Shown here: piece by piece, positions 52,539 to 64,000 of the stretch
Layout: each line of letters begins with the position of its first letter
How positions within the stretch are numbered: position 1 is the stretch's first letter
DNA from: Dendrocalamus latiflorus
Lineage: Eukaryota > Streptophyta > Magnoliopsida > Poales > Poaceae
Length of the DNA: 64,000 bases
Assembly (NCBI GenBank): GCA_017311315.1
Contig: CM029671.1
Span: forward strand, 17,234,565 to 17,298,564
Reading direction: 5' to 3'
Notes under the pieces: generated by a model
Databases searched by the model: none
What the model was told of the DNA's origin: nothing
Seen by the model: the letters and a program-made list of their open reading frames with translations, nothing else
Position numbers and translations under genes: made by a program

Positions 52539-53391
52539 CCACAAATGAGGACGACCCAGAATGACTTCATGTGTTTAAGATCATCAAGTCAAGATACGAG
52601 ATAGAAGCTGATTTCATGAGTTGAAGGCCATCAAGAAGACGAAATGATCATGAGTTGATCAAGATCTCAAAGAGTAGTTAATCAAGATTCTCAAGAGGAG
52701 ATGATCATGAGTTGATCATCAAGTCAAGAGAAGACTCATTATACGTTGATGGAGTTCAAGTGAATGATGCATCATAAGTTGATGCATATCAAGACAATGA
52801 TCCGGACTTAAAGTAAAGATGTACGTCATCAAGCTTCAAGGGGATGCTCAAGGCAAAGGTATGACTAGTTAGGGCTAAGAATGTGTTCCTAGTTTTTATC
52901 GATCTTGGTGTTTGGTTGAAAGACCGGATTGCCAATATAGATTGCAGTACTTTTAAGAGGGGTCTTGTTTAGTAATTTGAATCTCATCATGTGTTGATAG
53001 CTCAATCTCATTTGCTCTAGCTCTCCATGGTATGATGCTATTATTTGCGAATGTGTTCTACAAATAGTTGAGGCTCGTATGTTGAATCCTTGTAACATGG
53101 GACTATACATTGCGAATGTGTTTTACAAGTGTTCGAAGTCTATATTTTCTACTCCTTGTGGTATGAGGTTTATATTTGCAAATGTGTTTTACAAATGATT
53201 AGACCTCATATATGATATTTGTAGCATGTGAGTTAGAGTTGTGAATGTGTTTTACAAACGTGTTAACTCCATGACCTATACCTTGTGTCATGATTCTGAA
53301 AGTGTGCAAATGTGTTTTGCAACTTGTTAGAAATTATGGTTGATCCTTGTGTGCATGATACTATAATTTTAAATGTGTTTTGCATAATTTA
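52539..53391. other. Probable retroelement-derived repeats
   Basis: No gene. ATCATGAGTTGATCAAG-type words recur at 52630-52760, and AAATGTGTTTTACAA-type words recur about seven times at 53040-53385. Confidence 0.5.
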
Positions 53392-53499
53392 TTGAAGTAT
53401 ATGTACTTTTTAGGAAAATTGAAATTGCTACTGTGTCTAGCAATACTACTGCTGGGTGGTACTACCGGCGTTGAGTTCTCGGTACTACCACGTCCGTTG

Positions 53500-53720
53500 G
53501 TGGTCAAAGACTTGTGTGGTCGAAGACCAATGGAATCAAAAACCAACGTGGTCGAAACCAGTATGGTTGAAGATCGACATGGTCGAAGACCTGTGTGTTC
53601 AAATATCAACGTGGTCGAAAACCTGTGTGGTCGAAATCGACGGGGTCAAAAACCGATGTGGTCGAAGACCTATGTAGTCGAAGATCGATGTGATCGATGA
53701 CCAGTGTGGTCGAAGACTGG
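53500..53720. repeat. TGGTCGAA array, left foldback arm
   Basis: About a dozen GTGGTCGAAGACC / GTGGTCGAAATCGAC units at a period of 15-18 bp. Confidence 0.8.
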
Positions 53721-54899
53721 TAGTGCTGGCTCTGTGTGAGTGATCTGATGGGCATGCGGTTGTATTGGCTTGTGTGGTACGGTACAATTGGAGTTGAGGC
53801 ATGACTGATTTATCCATGGTACGTTTTTTCCCAAGAGACACCGTTTTGGGAGATTTGTTCTCCCTTCGAAAACAGTAGTTATGCATATGTAGAGCGGTAC
53901 CGGACAATGGTTGGCGGTACTACCGATTCCAGTTATATAATGGCTAGTTTTCTGACCGTTACGAGGGGAGTGATAGTACCGGCCATATAACGATGGTACT
54001 ACTGTTTGTCCTAATTTTGTCCCCGACGGCTAGTTTCGTTGTGTGGGTATAAATACCCCCTTGTGGCCGATTGGAGACAGATCTTTGGCACTTTATTTCA
54101 CTCTCTTGAGCTAGCGTGAACTTGTCTTTTCAATTGTGCATTTGTTGCACCTTGTGAGGAAGTAGAGAAGTCTCTAGTTGCATGTGTTGCATCTAGAGGT
54201 GGATTTCGTATTTACTTGAACTTGTGCATTCATTGCATGTGGTGAGAGTCAAACAAGGGGCTCTCTTGGAGGTTACCGACTTCTAGACGGCGTTGGAGGC
54301 ATCGTGTATGGTGATCTTCTCAAAGAAGATTGTAAGACACGATGTGTTGTGAAGGTTGGAGCTCACCTATCCGGAGCGGGAAAGAGCTACCACTGGTGGA
54401 TTTGAGGTGTTTGGTTTAATTCGTGGAACCAGTTTAATTCATTTGGGCTACCTCAATGTGGATTAGGAGAGACCGACAAGTCTCTGAATACCACGAATTG
54501 GACCGGCTCCACAAATTAATTCGAAACACCTCAATCCACTAATGGTAGCTCTTTTCCCGCTCCAGGTAGGTGAGCTCCAACCTTCACAAATTTGCCGGTT
54601 CTTCTTACAACCTTCTTTAAGAAAATCACCACGCACGACGCCTCCAATGTCATCTAAGAGTCGGCAAACTTCAAGATTAATATGTCAAGTCTCTCGCTTG
54701 ATTGTCACCATGTGCAACGAATGCACACCGCTCAAGTAGATACACAATCCATCTCTAGATACAACACATGCAATCTAAAAACTTCTTCTTTGCTCACAAG
54801 GTGCAACATATGTATAATTGAGAGGATGATCTCACACTAGCCCAAGAGAGTGAAATAGAGTGAAGCATTACCTTCTCCAACCGGCAACAAGGGGGTATG

Positions 54900-55255
54900 T
54901 ACCATGTCAATTTCGACCATACAGATTTCGACCACGTTGGTTTGATCACGCTGGTCTTTGATCACACAGACCTCGACCACGTCGGTTTCGACTGTCTTGG
55001 TTCGACCACACTGGTCTTCGATCACACAAATCTCGACCACATCAGTTTCAACCACTCTGGTTTTGATCACACAGATCTCGACCACGTTGGAGCCGACCAC
55101 ATTGATCTCGATTACTCAAGTCTTGACCACGTCGACCATGTCGATTTTCAACTATGCTGGTTCCCAATTACATTGACCTTCGACTACACAGGTCTTCGAC
55201 CACATTGGTTCGACCATAATGATTCTCGACTACACATGTCCTCCGACCACCAACA
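54900..55255. repeat. TTCGACCAC array, right foldback arm
   Basis: About twenty TTCGACCAC..TGGT / TCGATCACAC.. units, the inverted and longer version of 53500-53720. Confidence 0.8.
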
Positions 55256-55603
55256 AACGCAGTAGTTCCGTGATTACAACGTCAGCAATTCGGACTAGCG
55301 GTAATACCGTACAATACACTGCGGTAGTTCCGATTTCCCTAAGAAGTGCATATACTTCAACAGAACTCTGATAATATCTTGTCAGATTTTTATTATATAC
55401 TGAATACATCAATATTACAAGGAGCTTATAAAAGCTCCCATAAATACTAACTCTCAAGAATTGAATTGAATGAATGACCATGAGCACTATATATAATTGC
55501 CATCTGTGAGTGAGCGATTAGAGCCCTGCCCTTGAACATTCTAAGAATATATATCCACCTAAAGTTTTCAGCCAACAGATGCTACAAGGTAGAAAAAATC
55601 TCC

Positions 55604-57836
55604 TCACAAAATCATGGCCTGTGGCGGCCCGTATCCGCTCCGGTGTTTCTTCTGCCATGTCCATGCAACCCTGAGGCTCTCCAGGAGATCGGTGTGCTGA
55701 GCTGTCCAGTTCAGGTTGCGGTTGATCCTCGCGGGATCGCTGTACACTTCTGCGTAGTCACCGGGTCGGCGGGGGTAGTAGTCAACCTTGATGTCGACTC
55801 CTGTTGCCTTCTTGCAAGCTTCTACAAACTCCTTCACTGACCTACCTGATGAGCCATGAGTCAAGCGGAAAGAACATGTATTAGCTCACCAAAATGGTGA
55901 TGTAGTGATGTAGAGAATGTGATATTTGTTTCTCTGTTGTTAATCGTAAAAGAATATGTAGTGGTCTGAGGATGACCTTTTCCAGTGCCAACGTTGTATA
56001 TGCCGACTTTGCCTCTTTCTGCCTTGTTGAGTGCCTTCACATGGGCGTCAACCAGGTCAGTGACATCTATGTAATCTCTTATACATGTCCCATCAGCCGT
56101 TTCATAGTCGGTACCTTTGACCTGTGATGGCAACAGCTATTATCTGTGATCTACTAGAAGCTAAGCAACCTTAAAAATGTGAATCTTAATTTAACTAGTG
56201 CACTAGGCTATATGTTAGCAGCGACAAACACGCGCTGTTCTTGGATGTAATAATCCCATAGTTGAAACACCAAGGGCAACAATTAATTAGTTGTCGAAAG
56301 ATTTACCTTCAAACCAGGGATTATTCCCAGTGCTGCATCGAAGCATGCACCAGAAATACGGCCATGCTCACGCAATTCAGGTCTTGGAGCCTCACCCAGC
56401 CTTCCTTCGGGGTCAGAACCAATGACGTTAAAGTATCTAGTAGTGTCAGGTTACAAGTTCATAACTCAGCAATCAAATGGTGGTTTTTTAAAAAGAGACT
56501 TCACAGTTCTGCCTTTGAGTAAAAAATGCCAACCTTAGAATCATCACAGCCATGTCTGATTTCTTGGGCTTGGAAAAATCCAAAATGATGTCCTCTGCCA
56601 TTTTCTTGGCCTTACCATACGGGTTGATCGGAAACTGTACAACAAGGTTTAGCGAGAAACTTCAGGGAAAAAGTATTTGGAATTTTGCAACCTGAGGAAG
56701 ACATGCAAAAGCCTTCTACATTATCAGAAGTAAGAGGTTGCAAAAGCAACCGCTGACCTGGGGAGTTTCTTCAGTGATAGGCATCTTCTCAGGCTCTCCA
56801 TAAGTGGCACATGTGCTAGAGTAGATCAGAGTCTTCACATTGTGCGTTGCCATAGCTTCTAGCACAACTAAAGTATTTGCTGTGATATTATGGTAGTACC
56901 TGTTCAAAGTATTTTAGTATCTTGTGCAAGTATCTAAGTTGAAGGATTATACTGACAAGCAAAAGTCTAGTACCTTAGAGGCTCAAGTGTGCTCTCACCA
57001 ACATAAGCAACAGCAGCAAAGTGCATGACAGCATCAAATGCATTTTCTGCAAATATTCTATTAACCTGAGGATATGTTAAGGAACAGAATGTTAAAAATA
57101 ATTTCTTCATCAGATTTGTCACATTTTGAATTTTGAATGAAAGATATATCAACAGCAATATTCAATTATTCGGTTATTCCCAAAGACAAGAAATCAGGAT
57201 ACGGCTGTTGGATCGCCTAAATCAGCATATATGAATTGCAATCGCCCAGGTTCTGGAAACAAGTTCTGAAGAACCTTGATTGCCCCGATATTTCCTCTTG
57301 AGAGATTGTCCTAGAGATACCACAAATTTGTAAGCATTCTATAAATTTGCATTACAACAATGCTGAATTTGAGCAAGAAACAGCAATGCGAAGTCGTGAA
57401 GAAGTACCACTATGGTGACTCTGAAGGAGTCTTTCAGCAGCCGAAGAGCAGCATGTGAACCTATATAGCCAGCGCCACCCGTCACTAACACATGTGTCAC
57501 GCCAGGTTCATGGATGGAGAACTGAGCGCAGCACAGAAGTTTACAGCTTTTGTTAGGACAAATGTGAAAAATTAGTTTCTTAACTACTCAACAAATTCAC
57601 AGCAACTACTTAATCTCCCTTATTTCGAGCACATAGCATCTACCAGTGCAAACTAATCGCATGTATGTGGATCCAACTATGCTACTCCAGAGTTAGAAGG
57701 CAACACTTACCACACTGGGAGACCTTCTATGGCAGGGTGGCTGGGTGAGCATGACAACACACATGGCGGTGAGGAGCGCCACCATGAGTATCTTACTGAG
57801 GTAGCGTGGCTTGCGCTTTGGATCGGAGAAGTCCAT
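55604..57836 (-). CDS. UDP-arabinose / UDP-xylose 4-epimerase (MUR4/UXE type), 9 coding exons, 399 aa
   Basis: Interconverts UDP-xylose and UDP-arabinose in the Golgi lumen, feeding arabinoxylan, arabinan and arabinogalactan synthesis. Exons: 57836-57711, 57521-57408, 57310-57203, 57065-56974, 56899-56758, 56634-56534, 56436-56307, 56121-55977, 55845-55604; all are GT-AG and in phase. The type II membrane anchor is at about residues 16-32 (after MDFSDPKRKPRYLSK). The extended SDR fold shows the NAD-binding GGAGYIGSHAALRLL, substrate-site SSTCATYG, catalytic YGKAK, RYFNVIGSDPEG and CIRDYIDVTDLVDAHV. The membrane anchor and overall match favour UXE over cytosolic UDP-glucose epimerase. The gene looks intact. 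Confidence 0.95.
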
Positions 57837-59302
57837 TTCTGCGAATAGCATGGGATCAGCAACATGTACATACGCAAAATCTCCAACAATCTTTTAACCA
57901 TGTGAAAGAACACAAACTATTATAACTGTAAAATCAAAATTCCCAATTGCACAAGCTACAACAAGACCCTGTTACAAGAAAATTAAGCATTCCTAGTTAG
58001 TTAAATTGCCACCAACCCAATTCCAATCATCTTATGATCTAACAATTACTCCTAGAAACAAGGAACAGAAAAAGCTTGAGTAAGTCTTGAGATGAAAGCA
58101 GACCTGAGAAGGACCAAGATCTACCAGGCCTCGGCTGGGGCCTGCTCCTGTTGGTGGGCAGCATCTACCTCCAATCCCCTCAAAACAATCCAAGCAAAAT
58201 TCGAACTCCCAGCCGGAAATCACTCCAAAAATTTCCTGAACCCCAAAGATTGCTCGAGCAGCACCACCTAAAAGAAGAACATCAACCAAGAAAGAAACCT
58301 CAGAATCCTTGGAAGCCGAGAGGACAGACACAACCCTGCAACCACCTAAGCAGGCAAGCGGCTGCAGAGACAGATCCAACAACCTACCCAACCTTGACAG
58401 CTAAAGAGAGAAAGAGAGCAGCGGCATACGCAGATCACAGGAAAGAATTGCAGAATTGGGAAGAGAACACGCGTAAGCGCCCAAGAAAAGGGGGAAGAAA
58501 GCTCGCACCTTTCTTCCTGCCGGGCAGGGAGGAGAGAGGAAAGCAGCAGCAGTAACTAGGTAGGAGGAGTGGGCGAAAATGGCAATCAATTCTGGGAGTG
58601 GAAACGGAAAGGAAGGTGGCGAAGCAGATCAGAGGATGCAGGGGGCGTGTCTAGTAACTTGCGAGCTTCACCCTGTCACCGTAGGGGAGAGAGAGAGGTG
58701 TCGTCGCTTCTGGCTACCTACCTCAGTGGCAGTGTCCGTTTGGAATGCTTTTTCCCCCCTAATTGCTGTGGTTAATAATTGAATTATATGTTGTGAATTT
58801 TTTTAGAATTTCTGTAAGATTAAAATTGAACTGCTTCTTACCAAATCCATATGTTTCAGCTAAGCCGCTGTGGCCTGGTTTGTGACGCCTGTATTCTCGC
58901 ATGAATTTGCGTACGAACTCCCACGTCCTATCCTACGGAAATGAATGTTTTGTTTTCCTCTGGAGTTTCTATAGGATTTTTCGGACTGAAAAAGACTTTT
59001 CAGCTAGCGAAAATTCGATCTCGAGTAGTGTTTAGATTTGCGGATCAAATGGCGACAAAGCCACTCGATCTACGCATGTTAATTCTTCGTCCTTGCAAGA
59101 AACAAGTTTGTGTCTGTTTTGACTGTCGAGTAGGTCGTGCCATATCCGAATGACTGGAAAACAAAAGCCACGTACGTTCTTCAAGGTGGCACGCACACGT
59201 CCACTCCCGGAAAAAACCAATGTTTTTTACTTGCGTGCTGCAAGGTTAAGAGGCCCACTTAATTAGAACGCGGAATTTTTTTCCCCTCTATTCTTACGAG
59301 GA
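57837..59302. other. 5' region of the epimerase gene
   Basis: Includes at least one 5' UTR intron (its acceptor AG lies 2 bp before the ATG) and the probable leader and promoter up to about 58600. Short open frames here are not supported as genes. Confidence 0.5.
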
Positions 59303-59311
59303 ATAAATTAT

Positions 59312-59523
59312 GGGAGTGTTTATATAACATTTGACTATAAAAATAGTCAGATTTTGAACTGTTAGATGGAGATCCAACGCTCTAGATCATTTTTTTTTGG
59401 AGGGAGGTCATTTTTTTGGAGGAGGGCTTGTATGTGTGGATCCGTTGGATGGAGATCTAACGCCTCAGATCAATCTAACTGTTTTTGTCCTTAAAAACAG
59501 TCGAATGTTGTATAGATATACAC
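59312..59523. mobile_element. MITE with 9-bp target duplication (Mutator-like)
   Basis: ATAAATTAT flanks both ends (59303-59311, 59524-59532). The left ATATAACATTTGACTATAAA is mirrored by the right end, whose complement reads GTATATCTATACAACATTCG and continues ACTGTTTTTAAGG. TAGATGGAGATCCAACGC and its inverse TTGGATGGAGATCTAACGCC also pair. It is 212 bp and non-coding. Confidence 0.8.
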
Positions 59524-59532
59524 ATAAATTAT

Positions 59533-62076
59533 TCACTTAAAATTTCTTGTAAAATTGTGGGTTTACTCGTCCATGTATAAAACTATAGATATGGATGGGT
59601 GCTTCGTAGGAGACGGTCGGTGGCGCCGCGTTGATACGTATGTGTCCACTACCCAACGCGCCGTGCCACCACTTCACCAGTCGTGCATGACGGCACACGC
59701 CTTTCCGCTGTACTAATTATAAGCGACGACAACCTACCACTAACTACTCGCTTAATCTGCTCCTTTAAATTTTCTTGGTTGTCATATATACTAGTACTAA
59801 ACTAATAGTGTGTTAAACTTATGGTATGATGATGTTCTTTTAAACTATAATTGATAGTTCTTAGTTATAGTTGATAATTTTTGTCTATATCTTTTAGGAT
59901 AAGGATGGACGGCAGAACTGTTGATGTGGACGGTGCAAATAATTTTGAGTTTGAAAAGTTATTTAGAGAAACAGTTTCGAGAAGCCACTTAAAGAAATTA
60001 TCTCGTCTGCTTTAGTTTTTAGAGAAATCGAAGTTAAAAGAAAAAACATACCGATATCTTGGCATTTTATTACCGTCGAAATAGGTACGTAGAGTGCTCA
60101 GTTATATGGGTATCAGTTAAGTAACACACATGGCGTGACGGCGACATGGGCCTAATTATCCTTGCTGTGTAGTAATAGGGTAGGGACGCTTCAGATGAGC
60201 TCATGCAGCTAGCTAGTCATGTGCATGCACTCAGTTCTGGTTGATTTATCCATTCCTTTCATGTTCTTATCTATTTTCCTCTGATCGAGGGAGGGATTGG
60301 TCCGTATATATATACCCCTGATGATGTGAGTAATCCGAGTGACTAACGTAGGTCGAACAACATGACAGAGTAAATTGCATTGGAGTTTCTCAAACTTATC
60401 CAATCTTTTTTAATTAATTAAACTGATACAACAATGCTATTCACCTTCGTCCGTCGATCGATTTCTTTTTACCCTCGTCCGTCAACCAGTTGATGGAAAC
60501 ATGGGTTTACATTTTGTTTGGACAAGCATACTATAATATTCTACCACCACATCCTTCTTTCTTCAATTCTTACAATCTTCTTTATGTTTCAGAAAATTGA
60601 ACCTTGCTCCAACCAATCCTGCCCCAAGAAGATTAGGTCAAGATCGGTAGGTCACCACATTGGCGTTGATGAATCACCTAAATATACGCCACCGACTGAT
60701 CCCTCTCCATGTGTTAATAATGCACTCCATGCGTCACAGCTAGCTAGCTACGATCGATGCTTTCTTAGTGTTTAGCTTTGATTCTACTGTACATGCAAGT
60801 TAATTAATTTAGAACGCCTAAAGACTAAAGTTGACATGTTGGAAGCATGTGCTTGACAGATGACAAACTGCCTGCCTTTTTTTCGCATATGCATGGATTG
60901 CAGCCATTTGATTATTGTTCGCCAGGCAACAAGCTACTGTGCCTCAACTATTGGCATTTGCCACGTAACACCTCATGCTTTGCTTTGCTTTGCTTGTGCC
61001 AAGTGACAACAAGGCACCGAGAAATCAAGATGCTTTGATTGTCGGACTCAATCCAGAAATCACACACTCGATTCATTTATAGTCGTATACTACATAAAAA
61101 GACGATAAACAGTAAAATATTTTTATGATGTGAACTTAACCTGCATCTTTTTTCTCTTTTTTCTATTATTCACCTCTCCTCTTTAACAAACTGATTACAA
61201 AGATATAAATACACTTTTTGATCTGGTTCTAACGGCCACGACTCCACGACTCGTGCACATCGCACACTACCCGAAAGACCTGGTCTCGCTGAGACCACGT
61301 CCGGGCTCCTACAACTTACGACTGCTCCCTCCTACAGTACTCACGACGCTACAGTGCCCATTACGACTGCTACAGTACTCTTCGAATACTGACCGAAACA
61401 CATCGACTCGCCGCCCGACCACACTACTTCCTACGATCACTTACAAATACGCATACGACAACATCTAACAAGTACTTACGACCATGACCACCAAACAAAC
61501 TTACAACCATGACTAAGTAACCATACGACCATGCATGAAAAAATCAAACTAAGTTTACGACCATGTCTAAAATATCAAGATTAGTTCTAACATTCCCCCC
61601 TTAATCTTCATACTTTGACGCACAAGACGGAAAGACACATCTCCTGACACGTCTCCAAGGAGTTTTGCCTTCTTATTGCTGACCATGCTGTCGGTGAGAC
61701 AACTTGCTGGCGTCTTCCACATCTTTACCGCCGATGACACACCTCGCCGATAACTTCAACCACCTCCTCAACTCCAATTGTCTTTTGCCGATGACACAAC
61801 TTGACGGCGATGGAGACTTAGACCAAAGAGGAGAGGGAGAGGGAGGAAGGAGGAGTGGGAGGAGAGAAGAGGAAGATTCAGATCCAGGTATTTTTTTTGG
61901 TATATTGTATTTGCAGTATATTTTTTTATCAAATGTTAGTATTAGTAAAAACTGTAGATGTAGACAATTTAGTATAGAAATTTTAGTACAATTTTTAGTA
62001 TACAAATTTTAGTATAGAAAATTTTTAGTACAGAAATTTTAGTACAATTTTTAGTATAGAAAATTTAGTTAACGTA
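59533..62076. other. Intergenic; possible LTR remnant at 61200-61990
   Basis: No supported gene; small frames at 60200-61040 have no resemblance. At 61200-61590 repeated CTACAGTACTC and TACGACCATG words run up to GTTCTAACA followed by TTCCCCCCTTAATC. This is the layout of an LTR end plus a minus-strand purine tract, suggesting a truncated LTR element. Confidence 0.4.
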
Positions 62077-62084
62077 GTTATAGG

Positions 62085-62554
62085 TAGGGCTGTAAACGAG
62101 CCGAGCTCGAGCGAGCTTGGCCTTCCAGGCTCGAGCTCGGTAGAAGCTCGAGCCGAGCTCGAGTTGGGGTCCGAGCCTGAACCTGGGCTCGAGCTCGATA
62201 ACAAATAAAATAATTTATTATGCATTATTTTTCAATAATAAAAAAATTTTAAGTTCGAGCTCGGCTCTAGCAAGCTCGATAACAGTCAAAATAATTCAAA
62301 TACACACTAATTTTCAATAATAAGACAAGCTCGAGCTCGAGTTCGGCTTGAGTAAGCTCGGTAAGAATTAATATGTATTACTATTTAAGCTCGAATCGGG
62401 GCTCGCGAACTATCGAGCTCGGCTCGGTGAAGCTCGCGAGCTCGAGATCAAGCTCGAGTTCGGCTCGTTTAAAGTTCGAACCGAGCTCGAATCGAGCTTA
62501 CAACGAGCCGAACTCGAGTACCTCACGAGCTTCGAGCTTTTTTTTACAGCCCTA
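62085..62554. mobile_element. hAT-type MITE with exact ends and 8-bp duplication
   Basis: TAGGGCTGTAAA at the left and its perfect inverse TTTACAGCCCTA at the right are flanked by GTTATAGG (62077-62084, 62555-62562). The 470-bp interior is a dense mixture of GAGCTCGAG/AGCTCGGCTC palindromic words with no coding content. Confidence 0.92.
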
Positions 62555-62562
62555 GTTATAGG

Positions 62563-62984
62563 AAATTAGCAGGTGTAGATGTAGATAGAAATAGTTAAAT
62601 ATTTGTTATATAAAATTTATTAAACATGTAGTTTTAGAAAATTAACAGCCGTAGCAGCGTGTAGTTGTGTATAATTTAGGGAACATAGTTTTAGAAAATT
62701 AGCATCAGTAAGAAATATGCATGAGTACAAAATTGTAGTTATAGAAAATTCAATCACCGTAATGTATAAATTAATCGTCGGCTGAAATTTATACGTATCA
62801 AAAAATTAGTAAATATTTATGGTAGAATTTAATTAATTCATATGTAGGAAGTTAATAGTACGAGGTTATTGTAGTGGGTTACGACATGCGAACGATCGGC
62901 GAAATGTGAATCAAAGTATGTCGGTACTTTGGTATTGTGCGATACTATTTGACATGTTGCAAAATTGAAACATATATGCAGGCT
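62563..62984. other. AT-rich spacer, no gene seen
   Basis: Rich in TAGTTATAGAAAATT-like words, some repeated (62630-62760). It precedes the Mutator-like transposase fragment and may be its 5' flank. Confidence 0.4.
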
Positions 62985-64000
62985 GACATCAGCAATGGCA
63001 ATAGCCACTACATCGAGAGTGCATTATGGTGCTAGAACCATTCGTGAAGGTCCGAATGGTGTAGATTTGAACGCTTTTCGCAAGTCACTCTAGTACATCC
63101 GGATGGCGAGAATGCTCATATCTCAGATGTGATGCTTTGGCTGACCTAGAGTTTTTCGTTGGACCCCAAGGTGTGCAGTGTTGTCGTGCAAGGGCTTTGG
63201 AGCCGGTCTCCCACGGACATCAAATGGGAGTTGAGGACATTGCTGTGCACTGCTGCGTGGAAGGGCTTTGTGCAAGGGTGCGGACGCCGTGGATACGAGT
63301 GTGTCCTGCTTGTGCAACCATGCTCATTAGAAGTTGTGCAAGGTCATGCATCCGCCCTTGCTTCGGGAGGTGCTAGAAACTCGGACGGGCCACATGTTTG
63401 CGAAGATGATCAAGTTGCTCGTAATGAAGCCAATGCGATACATGGACAAAATTTATAATGGACAAGCCATAGAGAGGGAACTAGACAAGCCGATGAAGGG
63501 GAGCATATTGAGTCCATCGTACAACAGATGGACTGTGATGACCAGAGGGCATGGGCTGAAGAGGAAGCTGTACAGGATGACGACGAGGACAGTTCAGATG
63601 AGGATAAAGTTCCTATCCTGCAGGAATGGAACCGGTTTAATACTAAGGGTGTTTCCGCACATGATGAGCATGAATCAGCGTGGGAGTATCATGAGACAGA
63701 GGTTCAGTTGCATTATATGTTTGCCGACAAGGCAGCGCTCCAGGATGCCGTCAAGTTGTGGGCCTTTCAATGCAGTGGACTTTTCGGGTCGTGAAGTCAA
63801 GCCAGGAGTAGTACACCATGAAGTGCGAGCAGGTAGGTTATCCTTGGAGGGTGCACGTACATAGACCCAAGTATGAGACTCACTGAATTATGTCGAAGGT
63901 GGAGCCGCACTCTTACATTGTCAACAGTGTTTTGGCGAGGCATCGTAACCTAACGTCCGCCTTTATAGCCAATTTGATGTACGGAGAGATAGTGAAGAAG
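62985..64000 (+). pseudogene. Mutator-like (MULE) transposase, N-terminal part, broken and cut by window edge
   Basis: The leader region is broken by stops at about 63090 and 63459. The acidic stretch at 63528-63770 (VQDDDEDSSDEDKVPILQEW, then FADKAALQDAVKLWAF) precedes a frameshift at about 63770. The MuDR-type zinc/DNA-binding segment follows: FRVVKSS, YYTMKCEQVGYPWRVHVHRP and HRNLTSAFIANLMYGEIVKK at the window end. The MULE DDE domain would lie beyond 64000. The breaks indicate an inactive copy. Confidence 0.75.

Larger units (their letters stand above)
53392..55361. mobile_element. Large imperfect foldback (inverted repeat about 1 kb per arm)
   Basis: The left arm 53392-54450 is mirrored by the right arm 54495-55361 (by eye roughly 75-85 percent identical). 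Matching landmarks are TTGAAGTATATG/CATATACTTCAA at the outer ends, TGGTCGAAGACC against GGTCTTCGACCA arrays, CACTCTCTTGAGCTAG/CTAGCCCAAGAGAGTG, and GTTGGAGCTCACCTA/TAGGTGAGCTCCAAC near the centre. The loop is about 45 bp. The left arm contains about 310 bp (roughly 53730-54040) absent from the right arm. A TATAAATA box at 54048-54055 and the composition suggest LTR-derived arms, so two LTR copies in opposite orientation are an alternative. Confidence 0.85.

Noticed and set aside
55532..55840. 102-codon plus-strand frame
   Set aside because: Antisense shadow of the last exon of the epimerase gene.
60209..61038. Several 60-85-codon frames
   Set aside because: No homology, no consistent promoter or splice context, AT-rich background.

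Overview
The window is nuclear DNA from a grass (Poaceae). Host genes have introns, GC-rich 5' exons and grass-type protein sequences, and they sit among nested LTR retrotransposons and hAT, CACTA, Mutator-like and MITE elements. Five host genes look real: the N-terminal part of a phytochrome-interacting factor-like bHLH gene (left edge, minus), a plastid aldo-keto reductase of the At1g06690 type (7787-12317, minus, 10 exons), PsbP of photosystem II (26044-27276, plus, 4 exons), an Lr10/LRK10L-like receptor kinase without an ectodomain (36463-37889, plus, 2 exons) and a Golgi UDP-arabinose/UDP-xylose 4-epimerase (55604-57836, minus, 9 coding exons). From memory and unverified, the set PIL - aldo-keto reductase - PsbP - UDP-arabinose epimerase resembles the short arm of rice chromosome 7, so this is probably a collinear segment inflated by transposons. 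The genes do not form one pathway, although several serve light responses or the chloroplast.

Layout: 1-428 PIF-like; 429-7786 MITEs, hAT-like ends, two minisatellites and retroelement debris; 7787-12317 aldo-keto reductase, with a poly(A)-tailed retro-insertion carrying a PPR fragment in intron 2; 12318-17900 no supported gene; 17901-24000 a broken TIC110 5' fragment followed by an AP180-like fragment, with a complete LTR retrotransposon (18084-22064) inside TIC110 exon 1. That retrotransposon has no recognisable pol. It carries a 1065-codon open frame stitched from EPS15/Pan1-like, DJ-1/PfpI and eEF2 pieces plus unrecognised sequence. Next come PsbP, an MPK6-like pseudogene and a structurally complete hAT transposon (28895-32506) with a 750-aa transposase; a second hAT-type element with exact target duplication (34228-35662); the receptor kinase; a decayed Copia element (38498-45588, minus); a partial CACTA (from 45945); a complete-ended but internally deleted CACTA (48368-52535); a large imperfect foldback (53392-55361); the epimerase; and, towards the right edge, MITEs and the start of a Mutator-like transposase.

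Most non-genic DNA is explained by transposons. Exact target-site duplications were read directly for seven elements (CCCTG, CCCACCTC, GTGACAAA, AAAAA, GTT, ATAAATTAT, GTTATAGG). Splice sites were placed by eye using GT/AG rules, phase continuity and family sequence, and each reconstructed coding sequence keeps frame across all its junctions.
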